From NCBI GenBank assembly GCA_903863905.1, contig CAIPDT010000021.1, positions 1 to 64,000 on the forward strand: a stretch of 64,000 nt of DNA, written 5' to 3'. Each line of letters begins with the position of its first letter. The stretch's first letter is position 1. Shown in pieces: positions 52,834-62,864 of the stretch. This stretch comes from an uncultured Methylococcaceae bacterium. Lineage in GTDB: Bacteria > Pseudomonadota > Gammaproteobacteria > Methylococcales > Methylomonadaceae. Position numbers and translations under genes: made by a program. The notes under the pieces were generated by a model that was given only the letters and a program-made list of their open reading frames with translations, was not told where the DNA came from and made no database searches.

Positions 52834-53139
52834 ATGACAGAAAACGTTTCAAGCAATAAAGTAGCTTACTGGCATCCAAAGGCAGGTAACTCGATTGCGG
52901 GCATTATTAAAGGCGGTGGTGCAGATGAAGAGGCGCTGTATGATGAACTTAAAATGTTATTGTTGCAGGAAGATAACGGTGCCGTGGTGGCTGTGGAGTT
53001 AAATCGGTATTTAATCCACAGTTTGAAACTCAATAATGTCGTTATCGGGGATGCTATCAAAGTAACCTTTCACGGTAAAGAGCAGAAAAATAGTGGTCGG
53101 TCTTTTAATCGTTACACCTTAGTATTAGATAAGGGGTAA
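52834..53139 (+). CDS. Small protein of unknown function, possible OB-fold-like
   Basis: The 101-residue protein is not a family I can name. The second half (VVIGDAIKVTFHGKEQKNSGRSFNRYTLVLDKG) alternates hydrophobic and basic residues, with a GK-x-x-K...GRSF pattern like that of small OB-fold or phage-type DNA-binding proteins; this is a resemblance only. AGGATAG lies before the ATG. It lies between the htpG terminator and the convergent kinase gene. Frame and codon use look normal. Confidence 0.72.
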   Translation: MTENVSSNKVAYWHPKAGNSIAGIIKGGGADEEALYDELKMLLLQEDNGAVVAVELNRYLIHSLKLNNVVIGDAIKVTFHGKEQKNSGRSFNRYTLVLDKG

Positions 53140-53179
53140 CGATTTTCACAAGGAGAATTGGTTTTTTTGACAAACCTGT

Positions 53180-56100
53180 TTAGACTACAATCCATCGTTC
53201 CAACGTGGTTAACAATTCTTTTGTATTAATGGGTTTGCCGGCAAAATCATTCATACCAGCGTCTATGCAGCGTTTTCTATCTTCGTCTGTTACGCTAGCG
53301 CTAAAAGCAATCACTGGCAATTGTACATGGCGTGGGTTTTTACGGAGTTCAATAGTCGCTTCATAACCATTCATGTCAGGCATGTGCAAATCCATTAATA
53401 CGATATCAAAAGAGGTTTCCGCTAATGCTTCTAATGCCTCTAAACCATTATCGGCTAGCACTACGCTAACACCATAACGTGTCAGTATCTCTTTAATAAT
53501 CTTTTGGTTGAAAGTGTTATCTTCTACCACTAGAATTTTTATGTCGTTAAGCCCCGATCCGAGGGTTTCTATAGTTAATTGAGGTGTATCAACCCTAGAT
53601 GAAGGCTCTAATAGTAATGTCAATTCAAAGTTAAAACGGCTACCTAATTCAAGAGTGCTGATTAAGGTAATATGACTGCCCATTAAATGCAATAGTTCTT
53701 GGCTAATGACTAATCCCAGTCCAGTACCTTCAGCATGCCTGGAAAAACCATCGTCTACTTGGCTGAATGGTTGAAATAGTTGATCTTGTTGCTCTGCACT
53801 AATGCCGATACCCGTGTCGATGATAGAAAATAATAACCGTGCCTTAGTCTCATCAAGTTTTTTCAGGGTGACGCTTAATCTAACCACACCCTGTTTAGTA
53901 AATTTGATGGCATTACCGAGTAGATTAACCAGTACTTGTCTCAAGCGGATACTATCACCAACCAAATTATTAGGTATATTATCTGCTATGTTTAACGTTA
54001 ACACGAGACCTTTTGTCTGTGCAATTCTAAGAAATAGGTTGTAGATAGACGTGAGCAAATCATTTAGATGAAAAGGTGTGGAAATAATACTCATGCGTCC
54101 CGCTTCTAGTTTGGATAAGTCTAGAATGTCGTTAAGGATGTCCATTAGATTATTGGAAGCTGTATTGATGTCCTGTAAATAAGCCCGAGTCTCTGTCGGT
54201 ATCTCATCAAATAAAGCCAGATCAGAAAAACCGATGATAGCATTCATTGGAGTGCGTATTTCATGAGACATATTGGCTAGAAACTGCGATTTTGTTTTGG
54301 CAAGTTTTTCAGCTTTTTCTTTTGCTGCCCATAATAACGCTTCGTTTTGTTTGCGTTCAGTAATGTCCATAAAACTAACGACGCAGCCGATAATTTCTTC
54401 GTCTTTTTTAATAGGATGGGATTGGTATTGAACAGAAAAGCTCGTGCCATCTTTGCGCCAGAATACTTCGTTATCTATAGTGGCAATAGTTTCGCCATGC
54501 AAGGCTCTGTAAATAGGGCATTTCTCGATATCATAGGGTGAACCATCCTCATGAGAATAATGAATTAATTGATGGCTGTTTTTACCCAGAACCTCTTGTA
54601 AGGTAAAACCTAGAATGGTTAAGGCTGAGATATTTATAAATGTACAGTTTCCGTCGATACCGATACCGTAAATACCTTCACCGGTAGCATTGAGTATTAA
54701 GTTTAAACGCTCATGAAATTGTTCTTTCTCTTTTAGGGCTGCATAAGTAAGGTTATGTTGTTGTTCAAGTTCTTGAGTACGTTGGCTGACTAATTGTTGT
54801 AACCGCTGTGAACGCCCTGACAGCAATACTGTAATCATAGTGATAAGGTTGGTGAGTACTAGGCCGGCAACCAAAATTAGAGAGGTGAAGTTGGATTGGT
54901 GATTGATGAAATAGTTCTGATTAGGCACGGCTTCAAATTGCCAGACTCGATTGCCGAAGGGTAAGTTAAGGCGACTGCTTAAGGTTTTTTCAGTGCTAAA
55001 CCAAGTTTCTTTCTGTATAACTAAAGGTGAGGGAAATGACTCATCATTAGAAAATAATAGTTGCATGGCCGGCGGGGCGGAACTGTCGATTAATCGATAA
55101 GAAATGCCTTGGGTGTTTTTGTTTTTAAGCGCTGAGGTAACCATGTTCTCTGTTCTGATTATGCCAACGACGTAACCTAAAATAGTGCTGCGTTTTTCTT
55201 CTAGGGTTAGATGAGGGCGATCTTTAGCATAGAGAGGCGTTACTGCAAGTACGCTATATTGACTTTTATCTTGAACTAGTTTGATGCGTGGGGTTATGGT
55301 AAGTTCACCTGTATCTGTGGCGATCTTGAGCGCTTCTAATCGCATGGGTTCTGATGAAATATCAAAGCCTAACGCTTTTTCGTTGCCTTGATAAGGCTCT
55401 GTATAGGTTATTGGTACATAGCTAGTTCGATCCTTGGCACGTAATGGTTGTCGGTTAGCGTCTAATTCGTAGATTTGGAAGTTAGGAAAGCCTTGTTTTT
55501 GGATTGATTTTTCAAATGATTCACGGGCAGAGTCTTGAATTAGAGGGTCCCAACTCATACTTTGTATGTCTTGATAGTCTTTTAATAAATTTTTGGTATA
55601 AAGAGTAAACTCTTCGCTGCTGATGACTGATGCGTGTAAAAAGAAACTTTTGAGTGCACCTAAAATATGAATATCATTATCAAGTCCGGTTTGCAGTGAA
55701 TGGTTGATGTCTTTAGTCTGTTGATCAAATTCTAATTCGATTCGTGCATCGCTAGATCGCGATTCATAAATAATAGCCGTTGTCGTTATTATAAGCATCG
55801 CCAGTATTGGTAGCGATATTGCTAGTCTTCGGTTATGCCAATCATCGGTGTTCTGTTGTAGCCAAGCTAACGCTATTGGTGTAAAAATGATGGCCCCTGA
55901 GACATCTCCAGACCACCATGTTAACCAGTTGTTTAAGGCGTTTTCTATGGGGAGTTGGCCAGTAGCCACTAGCATGGATATGGATAAGGTCGAATTAAGA
56001 AGTGTGCTTAACACGCCTCCATAAAAAAGGAACCATAATATCTCTTTTTCGCGCGTAAGTGCGTTTGGAAAGCCAGCATAGCGTTTAACACAATAAGCGC

Positions 56101-56431
56101 CTGTTAACGCTTGTAAGGTTGCACAACTACTGATGAATAATATTGAGAGTAATGAATTGAGGTTTCCTGATGCGAAAGTGGGGGCTATGGGGTTAAGGCC
56201 ATTAATCAGGAAAGCGCCTAGTAGAATGCCAGGCCAAACGCGGGTGCCGTAGATTAAAATACCGGCTAAGGCAATGCCGGCAGGCGGCCAGACTGGTGAG
56301 GCATAATAACCTAAAAATATAGTCAGTAAATAACCCAACTTTCCAGCAATAAAGTAGGCTACAGTCATGGCAACAATGGGTGTTAGCCGCGTAATGAGTT
56401 CTCCTTGTTTGTTAACATATTTGATGGTCAT
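53180..56431 (-). CDS. Hybrid sensor histidine kinase: MASE1-CHASE-PAS-HisKA-HATPase-REC
   Basis: The 1083-residue membrane kinase has a MASE1 domain of about eight helices (1-215, with YYASPVWPPAGIALAGILIYG). A periplasmic CHASE domain (about 235-390, SWDPLIQDSARESFE, YVPITYTEPYQGNEKALGFD), a helix near 510-533 and a PAS domain (about 570-690) follow. HisKA has its phospho-acceptor His near 720 in ANMSHEIRTPMNA. The HATPase region (about 790-935) shows DTGIGIS and GTGLGLVISQEL, and a receiver (about 960-1080) has Asp near 1012 in VLMDLHMPDMNGYEA. The ATG at 56431 has AAGGA at good spacing. No response-regulator gene adjoins. The CHASE ligand is unknown. Confidence 0.93.
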   Translation of the reverse strand: MTIKYVNKQGELITRLTPIVAMTVAYFIAGKLGYLLTIFLGYYASPVWPPAGIALAGILIYGTRVWPGILLGAFLINGLNPIAPTFASGNLNSLLSILFISSCATLQALTGAYCVKRYAGFPNALTREKEILWFLFYGGVLSTLLNSTLSISMLVATGQLPIENALNNWLTWWSGDVSGAIIFTPIALAWLQQNTDDWHNRRLAISLPILAMLIITTTAIIYESRSSDARIELEFDQQTKDINHSLQTGLDNDIHILGALKSFFLHASVISSEEFTLYTKNLLKDYQDIQSMSWDPLIQDSARESFEKSIQKQGFPNFQIYELDANRQPLRAKDRTSYVPITYTEPYQGNEKALGFDISSEPMRLEALKIATDTGELTITPRIKLVQDKSQYSVLAVTPLYAKDRPHLTLEEKRSTILGYVVGIIRTENMVTSALKNKNTQGISYRLIDSSAPPAMQLLFSNDESFPSPLVIQKETWFSTEKTLSSRLNLPFGNRVWQFEAVPNQNYFINHQSNFTSLILVAGLVLTNLITMITVLLSGRSQRLQQLVSQRTQELEQQHNLTYAALKEKEQFHERLNLILNATGEGIYGIGIDGNCTFINISALTILGFTLQEVLGKNSHQLIHYSHEDGSPYDIEKCPIYRALHGETIATIDNEVFWRKDGTSFSVQYQSHPIKKDEEIIGCVVSFMDITERKQNEALLWAAKEKAEKLAKTKSQFLANMSHEIRTPMNAIIGFSDLALFDEIPTETRAYLQDINTASNNLMDILNDILDLSKLEAGRMSIISTPFHLNDLLTSIYNLFLRIAQTKGLVLTLNIADNIPNNLVGDSIRLRQVLVNLLGNAIKFTKQGVVRLSVTLKKLDETKARLLFSIIDTGIGISAEQQDQLFQPFSQVDDGFSRHAEGTGLGLVISQELLHLMGSHITLISTLELGSRFNFELTLLLEPSSRVDTPQLTIETLGSGLNDIKILVVEDNTFNQKIIKEILTRYGVSVVLADNGLEALEALAETSFDIVLMDLHMPDMNGYEATIELRKNPRHVQLPVIAFSASVTDEDRKRCIDAGMNDFAGKPINTKELLTTLERWIVV

Positions 56432-56549
56432 ATTCATCCTTATCGAATATAAAGCAAAACGCGATGCTCAACTTTAAATAAATTGAAGACAAGGCCTCAA
56501 CTCCGGTAAAGTTGTTCTACCAAAAGCAACTTTCTGAGGGAGAAGCGCC

Positions 56550-56663
56550 ATGCCAGTAGACGATTTTATCATTTATGTGTATTGCTGTGTAGACGACATC
56601 TGCCGGACAATTTTCGCTAAAGCCACTCCTACAATTCGACAAATTATTAACTGTGAACAGTGA
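56550..56663 (+). pseudogene. IS982-type transposase start codon region plus REP-like scar
   Basis: An ATG at 56550 with GAGGGAG upstream opens MPVDDFIIYVYCCVDD, which matches the N-terminus of IS982-family transposases. After about 16 residues the match is lost, and 56608-56638 reads as a REP-like repeat; its complement contains GTAGGAGTGGCTTTAGC. A stop follows at 56663. The remaining parts of 56438-56809 hold no gene I can support. Confidence 0.6.
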
Positions 56664-56809
56664 TATTTGGAACCATGCCATTCCCTCTTATTTCATGCAA
56701 TGACTTATGCAATGATTAATATTAGATAAAGACTAACGAGTCGTATAAAGCTGTATAACAAAGTCCATGAGTAAAACTTTGGATTAAAACTTTACGGGGG
56801 CGGGGCTTA

Positions 56810-58570
56810 TCAATGAGCATCCGCTAAAGCAAGCAAGCGCTCCAAGCCGATGGGTTCTTCTTGTAAAAGAGGGATAACTGCAAAACGGGTGGCGTGTTTA
56901 GCGACGGCATTGATTTCGGGCAATTCATTAGCCGCACGTTGTTTTAACAACGATGACTGTACCGGAGTGACGGCAATACAGTTATTAATAACCCAAGCCC
57001 ACGGTTCAATTCCCGCACGTCTAAGGTCCGCTTGTAGATTAGCGGCTTCTAAAACCGGTGTTGTTTCTGCCAGAGTGACTAGCAATACCTTGGTTTGCTT
57101 AGGATCTTGCAGTTGCATCATTGGAGTTAAGTAATGTTCCGCCGTGCCGGCTTGTCGGCTCACTTCACGGTGATAAGCGCCTGTGGCATCCAGCAATAAT
57201 AAAGTATGGCCGGTGGGTGCGGTATCCATGATGACAAATTTCTGCCCCGCTTCAAGAATAATACGCGAAAAAGCTTGGAACACGGCGATTTCTTCGGTAC
57301 ACGGTGAGCGCAAATCTTCTTCTAATAACGCACGGCCTTGGGTATCTAAGAGTACGCCTTTGCTTTCTAAAACTTGCTGGCGATAGCGTTCGGTTTCGGC
57401 CTGTGGGTTGATACGACTGACACTCAGATTATCTAATTGACCGCTTAATGTTTCGGTTAAATTAGCCGCAGGGTCCGAGGTGGTCAGGTGGACGGGTAAC
57501 CCGCGTTTTGCTAAGGCCACGGCAATGGCCGCGGCTAAGGTGGTTTTACCAACACCGCCTTTACCCATTAACATCACTAAGCCATGTCCTTCGGTAGCAA
57601 TCTCATCAATCAGGATGGTTAAGTTGGGCAACTTGAGGTCATCGATCTGAACGGTACTGACTGGGTAACTGTTTGTGGTTTTGCTTAGTAATTGCCTCAA
57701 AGCACTTAGGCCTACCAAGTTAAAAGCTTTAAGTTCGATTTGATCAAGAGGGAGTTTTTTAAGAACTTCCGGTATTTCCGCCAAGGCTTGTTGTTCACGC
57801 TGATTGATGGCGGCGGCTAATGGATCTTGTGCCGCTTCTGTGGCTGGCAAAATGCCATTAACAATTAAATATTGTTCTGATAAACCAATAGAATTTAGTT
57901 CCTGATGGGTGCGAGCCACTTCTCGTAATGTCGCGGCCTGGGGCCTTGCTACTAATATTAAACGGCTTCTTTTAGGATCGGCTAAGGCGGCAACGGCCTC
58001 TTTATATTGACTGCGTTGTTTTTCTAAACCCGCTAAAGGTCCCAAACAAGAAGCATCTCCTTTACCGGCTTCTAAAAAGCCAGTCCAAGCGCCGGGTAAT
58101 TGAAGTAAACGAATCGTATGGCCGGTGGGGGCGGTATCAAAAACGATGTGATCGTAAGCGGCGGTTAAAGTGGAATCCGTTAAGAGTTCGGTAAATTCGT
58201 CGAAGGCCGCGATTTCGGTCGTGCAGGCACCAGAGAGTTGTTCTTCGATACTGTTAACCACGGCTTCTGGTAATAAGCCACGCACTGGCCCCACAATCCG
58301 GTCTCGATAAGTTTGAGCGGCGACTTGTGGATCAATCTCTAAAGCTGATAAGCCCAGCACGGCCGAGATAGGGGTGATTTGGTTACCGATGCTGACCCCG
58401 AAAACTTGTCCTACATTAGAGGCGGGATCGGTACTGACTAATAAAACCTTTTTGCCCTCGTCCGTTAATTGAATAGCGGTGGCACAGGAGATTGAGGTTT
58501 TACCTACACCTCCTTTTCCAGTAAAAAACAGAAAACGCGGTGGTTGCTTTAAAAACAGTCGATCAGTCAT
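56810..58570 (-). CDS. arsA: Arsenical pump-driving ATPase ArsA
   Basis: The 586-residue ATPase has two homologous halves. P-loops are FFTGKGGVGKTS (about 17-28) and LMGKGGVGKTT (about 333-342), and the DTAPTGHT signature occurs twice. Metal-site Cys residues sit in LSGACTTEIAAFDEF (near 113) and LRSPCTEEIAVFQAF (near 422). It normally energises ArsB or Acr3 to expel arsenite. No such permease gene follows; the next 370 bp hold IS982/REP scars. It is last in arsR-arsC-arsD-arsA. Confidence 0.96.
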   Translation of the reverse strand: MTDRLFLKQPPRFLFFTGKGGVGKTSISCATAIQLTDEGKKVLLVSTDPASNVGQVFGVSIGNQITPISAVLGLSALEIDPQVAAQTYRDRIVGPVRGLLPEAVVNSIEEQLSGACTTEIAAFDEFTELLTDSTLTAAYDHIVFDTAPTGHTIRLLQLPGAWTGFLEAGKGDASCLGPLAGLEKQRSQYKEAVAALADPKRSRLILVARPQAATLREVARTHQELNSIGLSEQYLIVNGILPATEAAQDPLAAAINQREQQALAEIPEVLKKLPLDQIELKAFNLVGLSALRQLLSKTTNSYPVSTVQIDDLKLPNLTILIDEIATEGHGLVMLMGKGGVGKTTLAAAIAVALAKRGLPVHLTTSDPAANLTETLSGQLDNLSVSRINPQAETERYRQQVLESKGVLLDTQGRALLEEDLRSPCTEEIAVFQAFSRIILEAGQKFVIMDTAPTGHTLLLLDATGAYHREVSRQAGTAEHYLTPMMQLQDPKQTKVLLVTLAETTPVLEAANLQADLRRAGIEPWAWVINNCIAVTPVQSSLLKQRAANELPEINAVAKHATRFAVIPLLQEEPIGLERLLALADAH

Positions 58571-58593
58571 CTTGATAACGCCTACTTAATAAA

Positions 58594-58950
58594 TTAACAG
58601 CAACTGCTACCGCTGCAGCATTTTGATTCTGCCTTTTCTGCAGTGTCAGTGATATCTGCCCAACGGGCCAGTTCAACTCTTGTTGGATAGCGTCCGGCTA
58701 AAGCGATGTCGCCATCGACTAAAATCAACGGTAACGCTTCGGCGCCAGAACGTTCTAAATAGCTTTTTACTAACGGGTTTTCTGCGAAAGCCATCGGTTG
58801 TTGCGCTAAATTAAAGCGTTCAAGAGTCACGCCATTTTGTTTAACCCAATCAGCGTCCGCTGAAAATTCAACTAAATGTTGGTCTACTTCAACACCACAT
58901 ACACCGGTGCTGCAGCATAAGGCGGGGTCAAAAACTTGAATCGATGTCAT
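58594..58950 (-). CDS. arsD: Arsenic metallochaperone ArsD
   Basis: The 118-residue protein has the vicinal C12-C13 and C18 of ArsD (DPALCCSTGVCG), the metalloid transfer site, plus C-terminal CC and CC pairs (KCCSGSSCC). It passes arsenite to ArsA. Thioredoxin-like fold residues PLILVDGDIALAGRYPTR match. AAGG precedes the ATG by about 9 bp. Confidence 0.95.
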   Translation of the reverse strand: MTSIQVFDPALCCSTGVCGVEVDQHLVEFSADADWVKQNGVTLERFNLAQQPMAFAENPLVKSYLERSGAEALPLILVDGDIALAGRYPTRVELARWADITDTAEKAESKCCSGSSCC

Positions 58951-58968
58951 GAGAAAATTCCTTAAGGT

Positions 58969-59448
58969 TTAGGGTAATAAAGTGCCGATACGATCCAGTT
59001 CAACTTTTAAACGGGCGGGGTCTAGCTTTAATTCTTCTAGCGGTAAGGCCAAAAATTGTTCAATGCGATACCGTAAGATACCAAAAGCGGTTTCAAAAGC
59101 GGCTTTTATTTCTGCTTCGGTTCCTTCTGCATGGGCGGGATCTTCTACGCCCCAGTGGCTACGTAAAGCGTTGCCTAAATACACGGGACAGGTTTCGTTA
59201 GCCGCATTTCCGCATACACTCAATACGATATCGGGGACCAAGGGGAGATCATTCCATGATTTGCTGTAATAACCTTCGATAGAGATTTCTTTCTCTTTAA
59301 GTAAGGCGACGGCGCCGTTGTTTAAGCGTCCTAAAGGTTTACTGCCTGCACTAAGTCCATGCCAACCGGCCGGTGCAAGATGATTAAATAGCGCTTCACC
59401 CATCAGTGAGCGACAAGAATTGCCAGTACAAAGGAATAGGACGTTCAT
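58969..59448 (-). CDS. arsC: Arsenate reductase, low-molecular-weight phosphatase type (ArsC)
   Basis: The 159-residue enzyme reduces arsenate to arsenite. It carries the P-loop CTGNSCRS (C7-C12 region) and a second redox pair, SVCGNAANETCPVY, as in thioredoxin-coupled ArsC. It is 18 bp upstream of arsD. Length is slightly over the Bacillus type (139), through a helical C-terminus. Confidence 0.93.
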   Translation of the reverse strand: MNVLFLCTGNSCRSLMGEALFNHLAPAGWHGLSAGSKPLGRLNNGAVALLKEKEISIEGYYSKSWNDLPLVPDIVLSVCGNAANETCPVYLGNALRSHWGVEDPAHAEGTEAEIKAAFETAFGILRYRIEQFLALPLEELKLDPARLKVELDRIGTLLP

Positions 59449-59524
59449 GGTTGAGGTCTCAATAAGTCATAGTAGGGTTTAGATTAAATTTGAGTCAGAT
59501 AGAGGGGCGTTTAGTCATCATCGC

Positions 59525-59851
59525 TTAGGCCTTCTCATCACAACAATGGCTTTCTATCCCACAGGGCACACCGGCACAACAGTTCTCGGTGAGAAAGCCT
59601 AACAGTTCATTCATCACTTTAAAGTTGGCCGAATAATAGATATAGCGACTTTCTTGGCGAGAGTTAACCAAGTTAGCGTAGGTCATTTCTTTAAGATGAA
59701 AGGACAAAGACGAGGGCGGAATGCCCGTCGTTTCGCTAATCTTACCCGCCGCCATCCCATCCGGGCCCACTTGGACTAAAGTGCGAAAAATGCTCAGCCT
59801 CGATTCTTGGGCTAAAGCAGAAAGAGTGATAACAGCTGTTTTATTTTCCAT
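59525..59851 (-). CDS. arsR: Arsenic-responsive repressor ArsR
   Basis: The 108-residue winged-HTH repressor has TGIPPSSLSFHLKEM as its recognition region. A C-terminal Cys cluster (C91, C92, C97, then C103 and C104) resembles the C-terminal sensor of the Acidithiobacillus-type ArsR rather than the N-terminal CxCxxC form. The ATG at 59851 matches family N-termini and has no Shine-Dalgarno. It coincides with the expected transcription start, so the mRNA may be leaderless. Confidence 0.94.
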   Translation of the reverse strand: MENKTAVITLSALAQESRLSIFRTLVQVGPDGMAAGKISETTGIPPSSLSFHLKEMTYANLVNSRQESRYIYYSANFKVMNELLGFLTENCCAGVPCGIESHCCDEKA

Positions 59852-59886
59852 ATTTCAAGAATAATTGAAATGAAGAGGTAAGTCAA
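59852..59886 (-). promoter_or_regulatory. arsR promoter overlapping an ArsR operator
   Basis: On the minus strand TTGACT (59886-59881), 17 bp, TATTCT (59863-59858). Seven bases later the ATG begins at 59851. An inverted repeat ATTTCAA-N6-TTGAAAT (59852-59871) overlaps the -10 and is the likely ArsR operator. Confidence 0.8.
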
Positions 59887-59917
59887 CTTTTAGTAGGGTA
59901 GTGCGTATCGGCATAGT

Positions 59918-60160
59918 GTGTGGGGTGCTTTAACTGATATTCCCCTCGGTGAAACGCTGACTTATTCGGCGTTGGCTAAAATCATTCATTCGTCTGCCCG
60001 TACGGTGGATAATGCCTGTAGAGATAATCCTTATCCGGTTGTTATTCCGTGTCATCGAGTGGTGTCGGTGTCTGGAATAGGCGGTTAGTGTGGTCAAACA
60101 GAGGGGGATTTAATGGTGATTAAGTACACATTACTGGTCAGAGAGCGCGTTATCAATTAA
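59918..60160 (+). pseudogene. ogt: Methylated-DNA--cysteine methyltransferase remnant (ogt/ada C-terminal domain)
   Basis: The frame from 59918 reads VWGALTDIPLGETLTYSALA then the active-site block VVIPCHRVVSVSG. A TAG follows GIGG at 60088-60090, and the frame then resumes with YTLLVRERVIN to TAA at 60160. The N-terminal half and initiator are gone. It is dead by truncation and the internal stop. The remaining part of 59872-60189 holds nothing further except the hairpin below. Confidence 0.8.
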
Positions 60161-60181
60161 TCTGATAACGCGCTCTCTGAC
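60137..60181 (-). repeat. Perfect 19-bp inverted repeat between ogt remnant and pgm
   Basis: GTCAGAGAGCGCGTTATCA (60137-60155) and its exact complement (60163-60181) flank a 7-base loop. It starts 8 bp after the pgm stop. No U-tract follows on either strand. It overlaps the end of the ogt remnant, so it may have arrived with or after that decay. Confidence 0.9.
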
Positions 60182-60189
60182 TTAAGTGC

Positions 60190-61833
<1,644 letters not shown>

Positions 61834-61897
61834 TTAATGCGATAATTAATGTGGTTAATAAAGTACACCAAAATTCTTCTCTAGTGTAAATTTTAAT

Positions 61898-62440
61898 ATG
61901 TTGCGAATATTTTTAATATTGTGTTTAAGTGTGTCATCCAATGCTGTTTTTGCCGAAGAGGATGTTTGGCTGTTAATTGATACCAAGGCGCGTAAAATTG
62001 AGGTCAAAAAAGGTGATCAGACGATTGAAACCTTAAGCGCAATTGCGATTGGCCGGGGTGGAGCAGGATTAAAAAATCATCGGGGTGACAATATCACACC
62101 GTTTGGAAGTTATAAAATAGGTTGGGTGGGTGAAAAAAGTAGCTTTCGGCGCTTTTTTGGGTTAACTTACCCATCTGTTGAAGACGCAGAAAAAGCCTGG
62201 CATAAGGGAGTCATTGATAAACCGACTTATGATAGAATTTTGACTGCGCATCAATACAATCAAATACCACCTCAAAATACACCTTTAGGTGGTCAAATTG
62301 GTATTCATGGGCTTGGAAGTGCGAATCCTAAGATACACGAAGTATTCGATTGGACTCATGGATGTATCGCTTTAACGAATCCTCAAATTGATCATTTAAG
62401 TCAATTAGTTGAGACGGGGACTGTCGTTAAAATAAAATAA
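61898..62440 (+). CDS. L,D-transpeptidase (YkuD family)
   Basis: The 180-residue precursor has a signal peptide (cleavage near VFA-EED). The catalytic signature is IGIHGLG...THGCIALTNPQI, with the active-site Cys near 157 and the His before it. The family attaches Lpp or makes 3-3 peptidoglycan cross-links. An Lpp-like gene lies 85 bp downstream, which fits an envelope-linking role. The variant lies nearer YafK/ErfK-type proteins; the exact substrate is inferred. Confidence 0.9.
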   Translation: MLRIFLILCLSVSSNAVFAEEDVWLLIDTKARKIEVKKGDQTIETLSAIAIGRGGAGLKNHRGDNITPFGSYKIGWVGEKSSFRRFFGLTYPSVEDAEKAWHKGVIDKPTYDRILTAHQYNQIPPQNTPLGGQIGIHGLGSANPKIHEVFDWTHGCIALTNPQIDHLSQLVETGTVVKIK

Positions 62441-62525
62441 AGCTGGAAAAATTGAACATAGGCTGATAAAATCACCGCCAGCTATAATGTTTTTTGTAGT
62501 AATAACTCTGACTAAGGAAAATAAT

Positions 62526-62804
62526 ATGAAAAAAGTAATTAAATTATCTATGATCGCTATGGTTGCTAGTTTAGTTGTAGGTTGTGCAACTAACTCTGAC
62601 ATAGAAGGTCTTCAAACTCAAATTGACGGTTTGAAAACTTCTGTTGCTCAAGCTTCTTCTGACGCTGCAAGTGCACAATCTGCTGCTGCTGACGCTGCTG
62701 CTAAAGCGGCTGCTGCTGAATCAGCTGCTAACCGTGCTGCTCAATATGCTCAAGACACTAACAGCAAATTGGACAACTTGTTCAAAAAATCAATGATGAA
62801 ATAA
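62526..62804 (+). CDS. Lpp/OprI-like major outer-membrane lipoprotein
   Basis: The 92-residue precursor has a lipobox LVVGC with lipidated C19. A coiled-coil region follows (SDIEGLQTQIDGLKTSVAQA and an Ala-rich heptad run), and it ends KKSMMK with a C-terminal Lys that could be cross-linked to peptidoglycan. AAGGA precedes the ATG at 62526. A TATAAT at 62483 may be its -10. A strong terminator follows. Confidence 0.9.
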   Translation: MKKVIKLSMIAMVASLVVGCATNSDIEGLQTQIDGLKTSVAQASSDAASAQSAAADAAAKAAAAESAANRAAQYAQDTNSKLDNLFKKSMMK

Positions 62805-62829
62805 TTCATCATTGCTTTCGAGCAAATAA

Positions 62830-62864
62830 AAAGCCCGGTAGGTTTTACCTACCGGGCTTTTTTT
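62830..62864 (+). terminator. Bidirectional intrinsic terminator for lpp-like gene and rdgC
   Basis: AAAGCCCGGTAGGT and its exact complement form a 14-bp stem around TTT, with T runs on both strands. It serves the convergent lpp-like gene and rdgC; it overlaps the last bases of rdgC. Confidence 0.94.
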
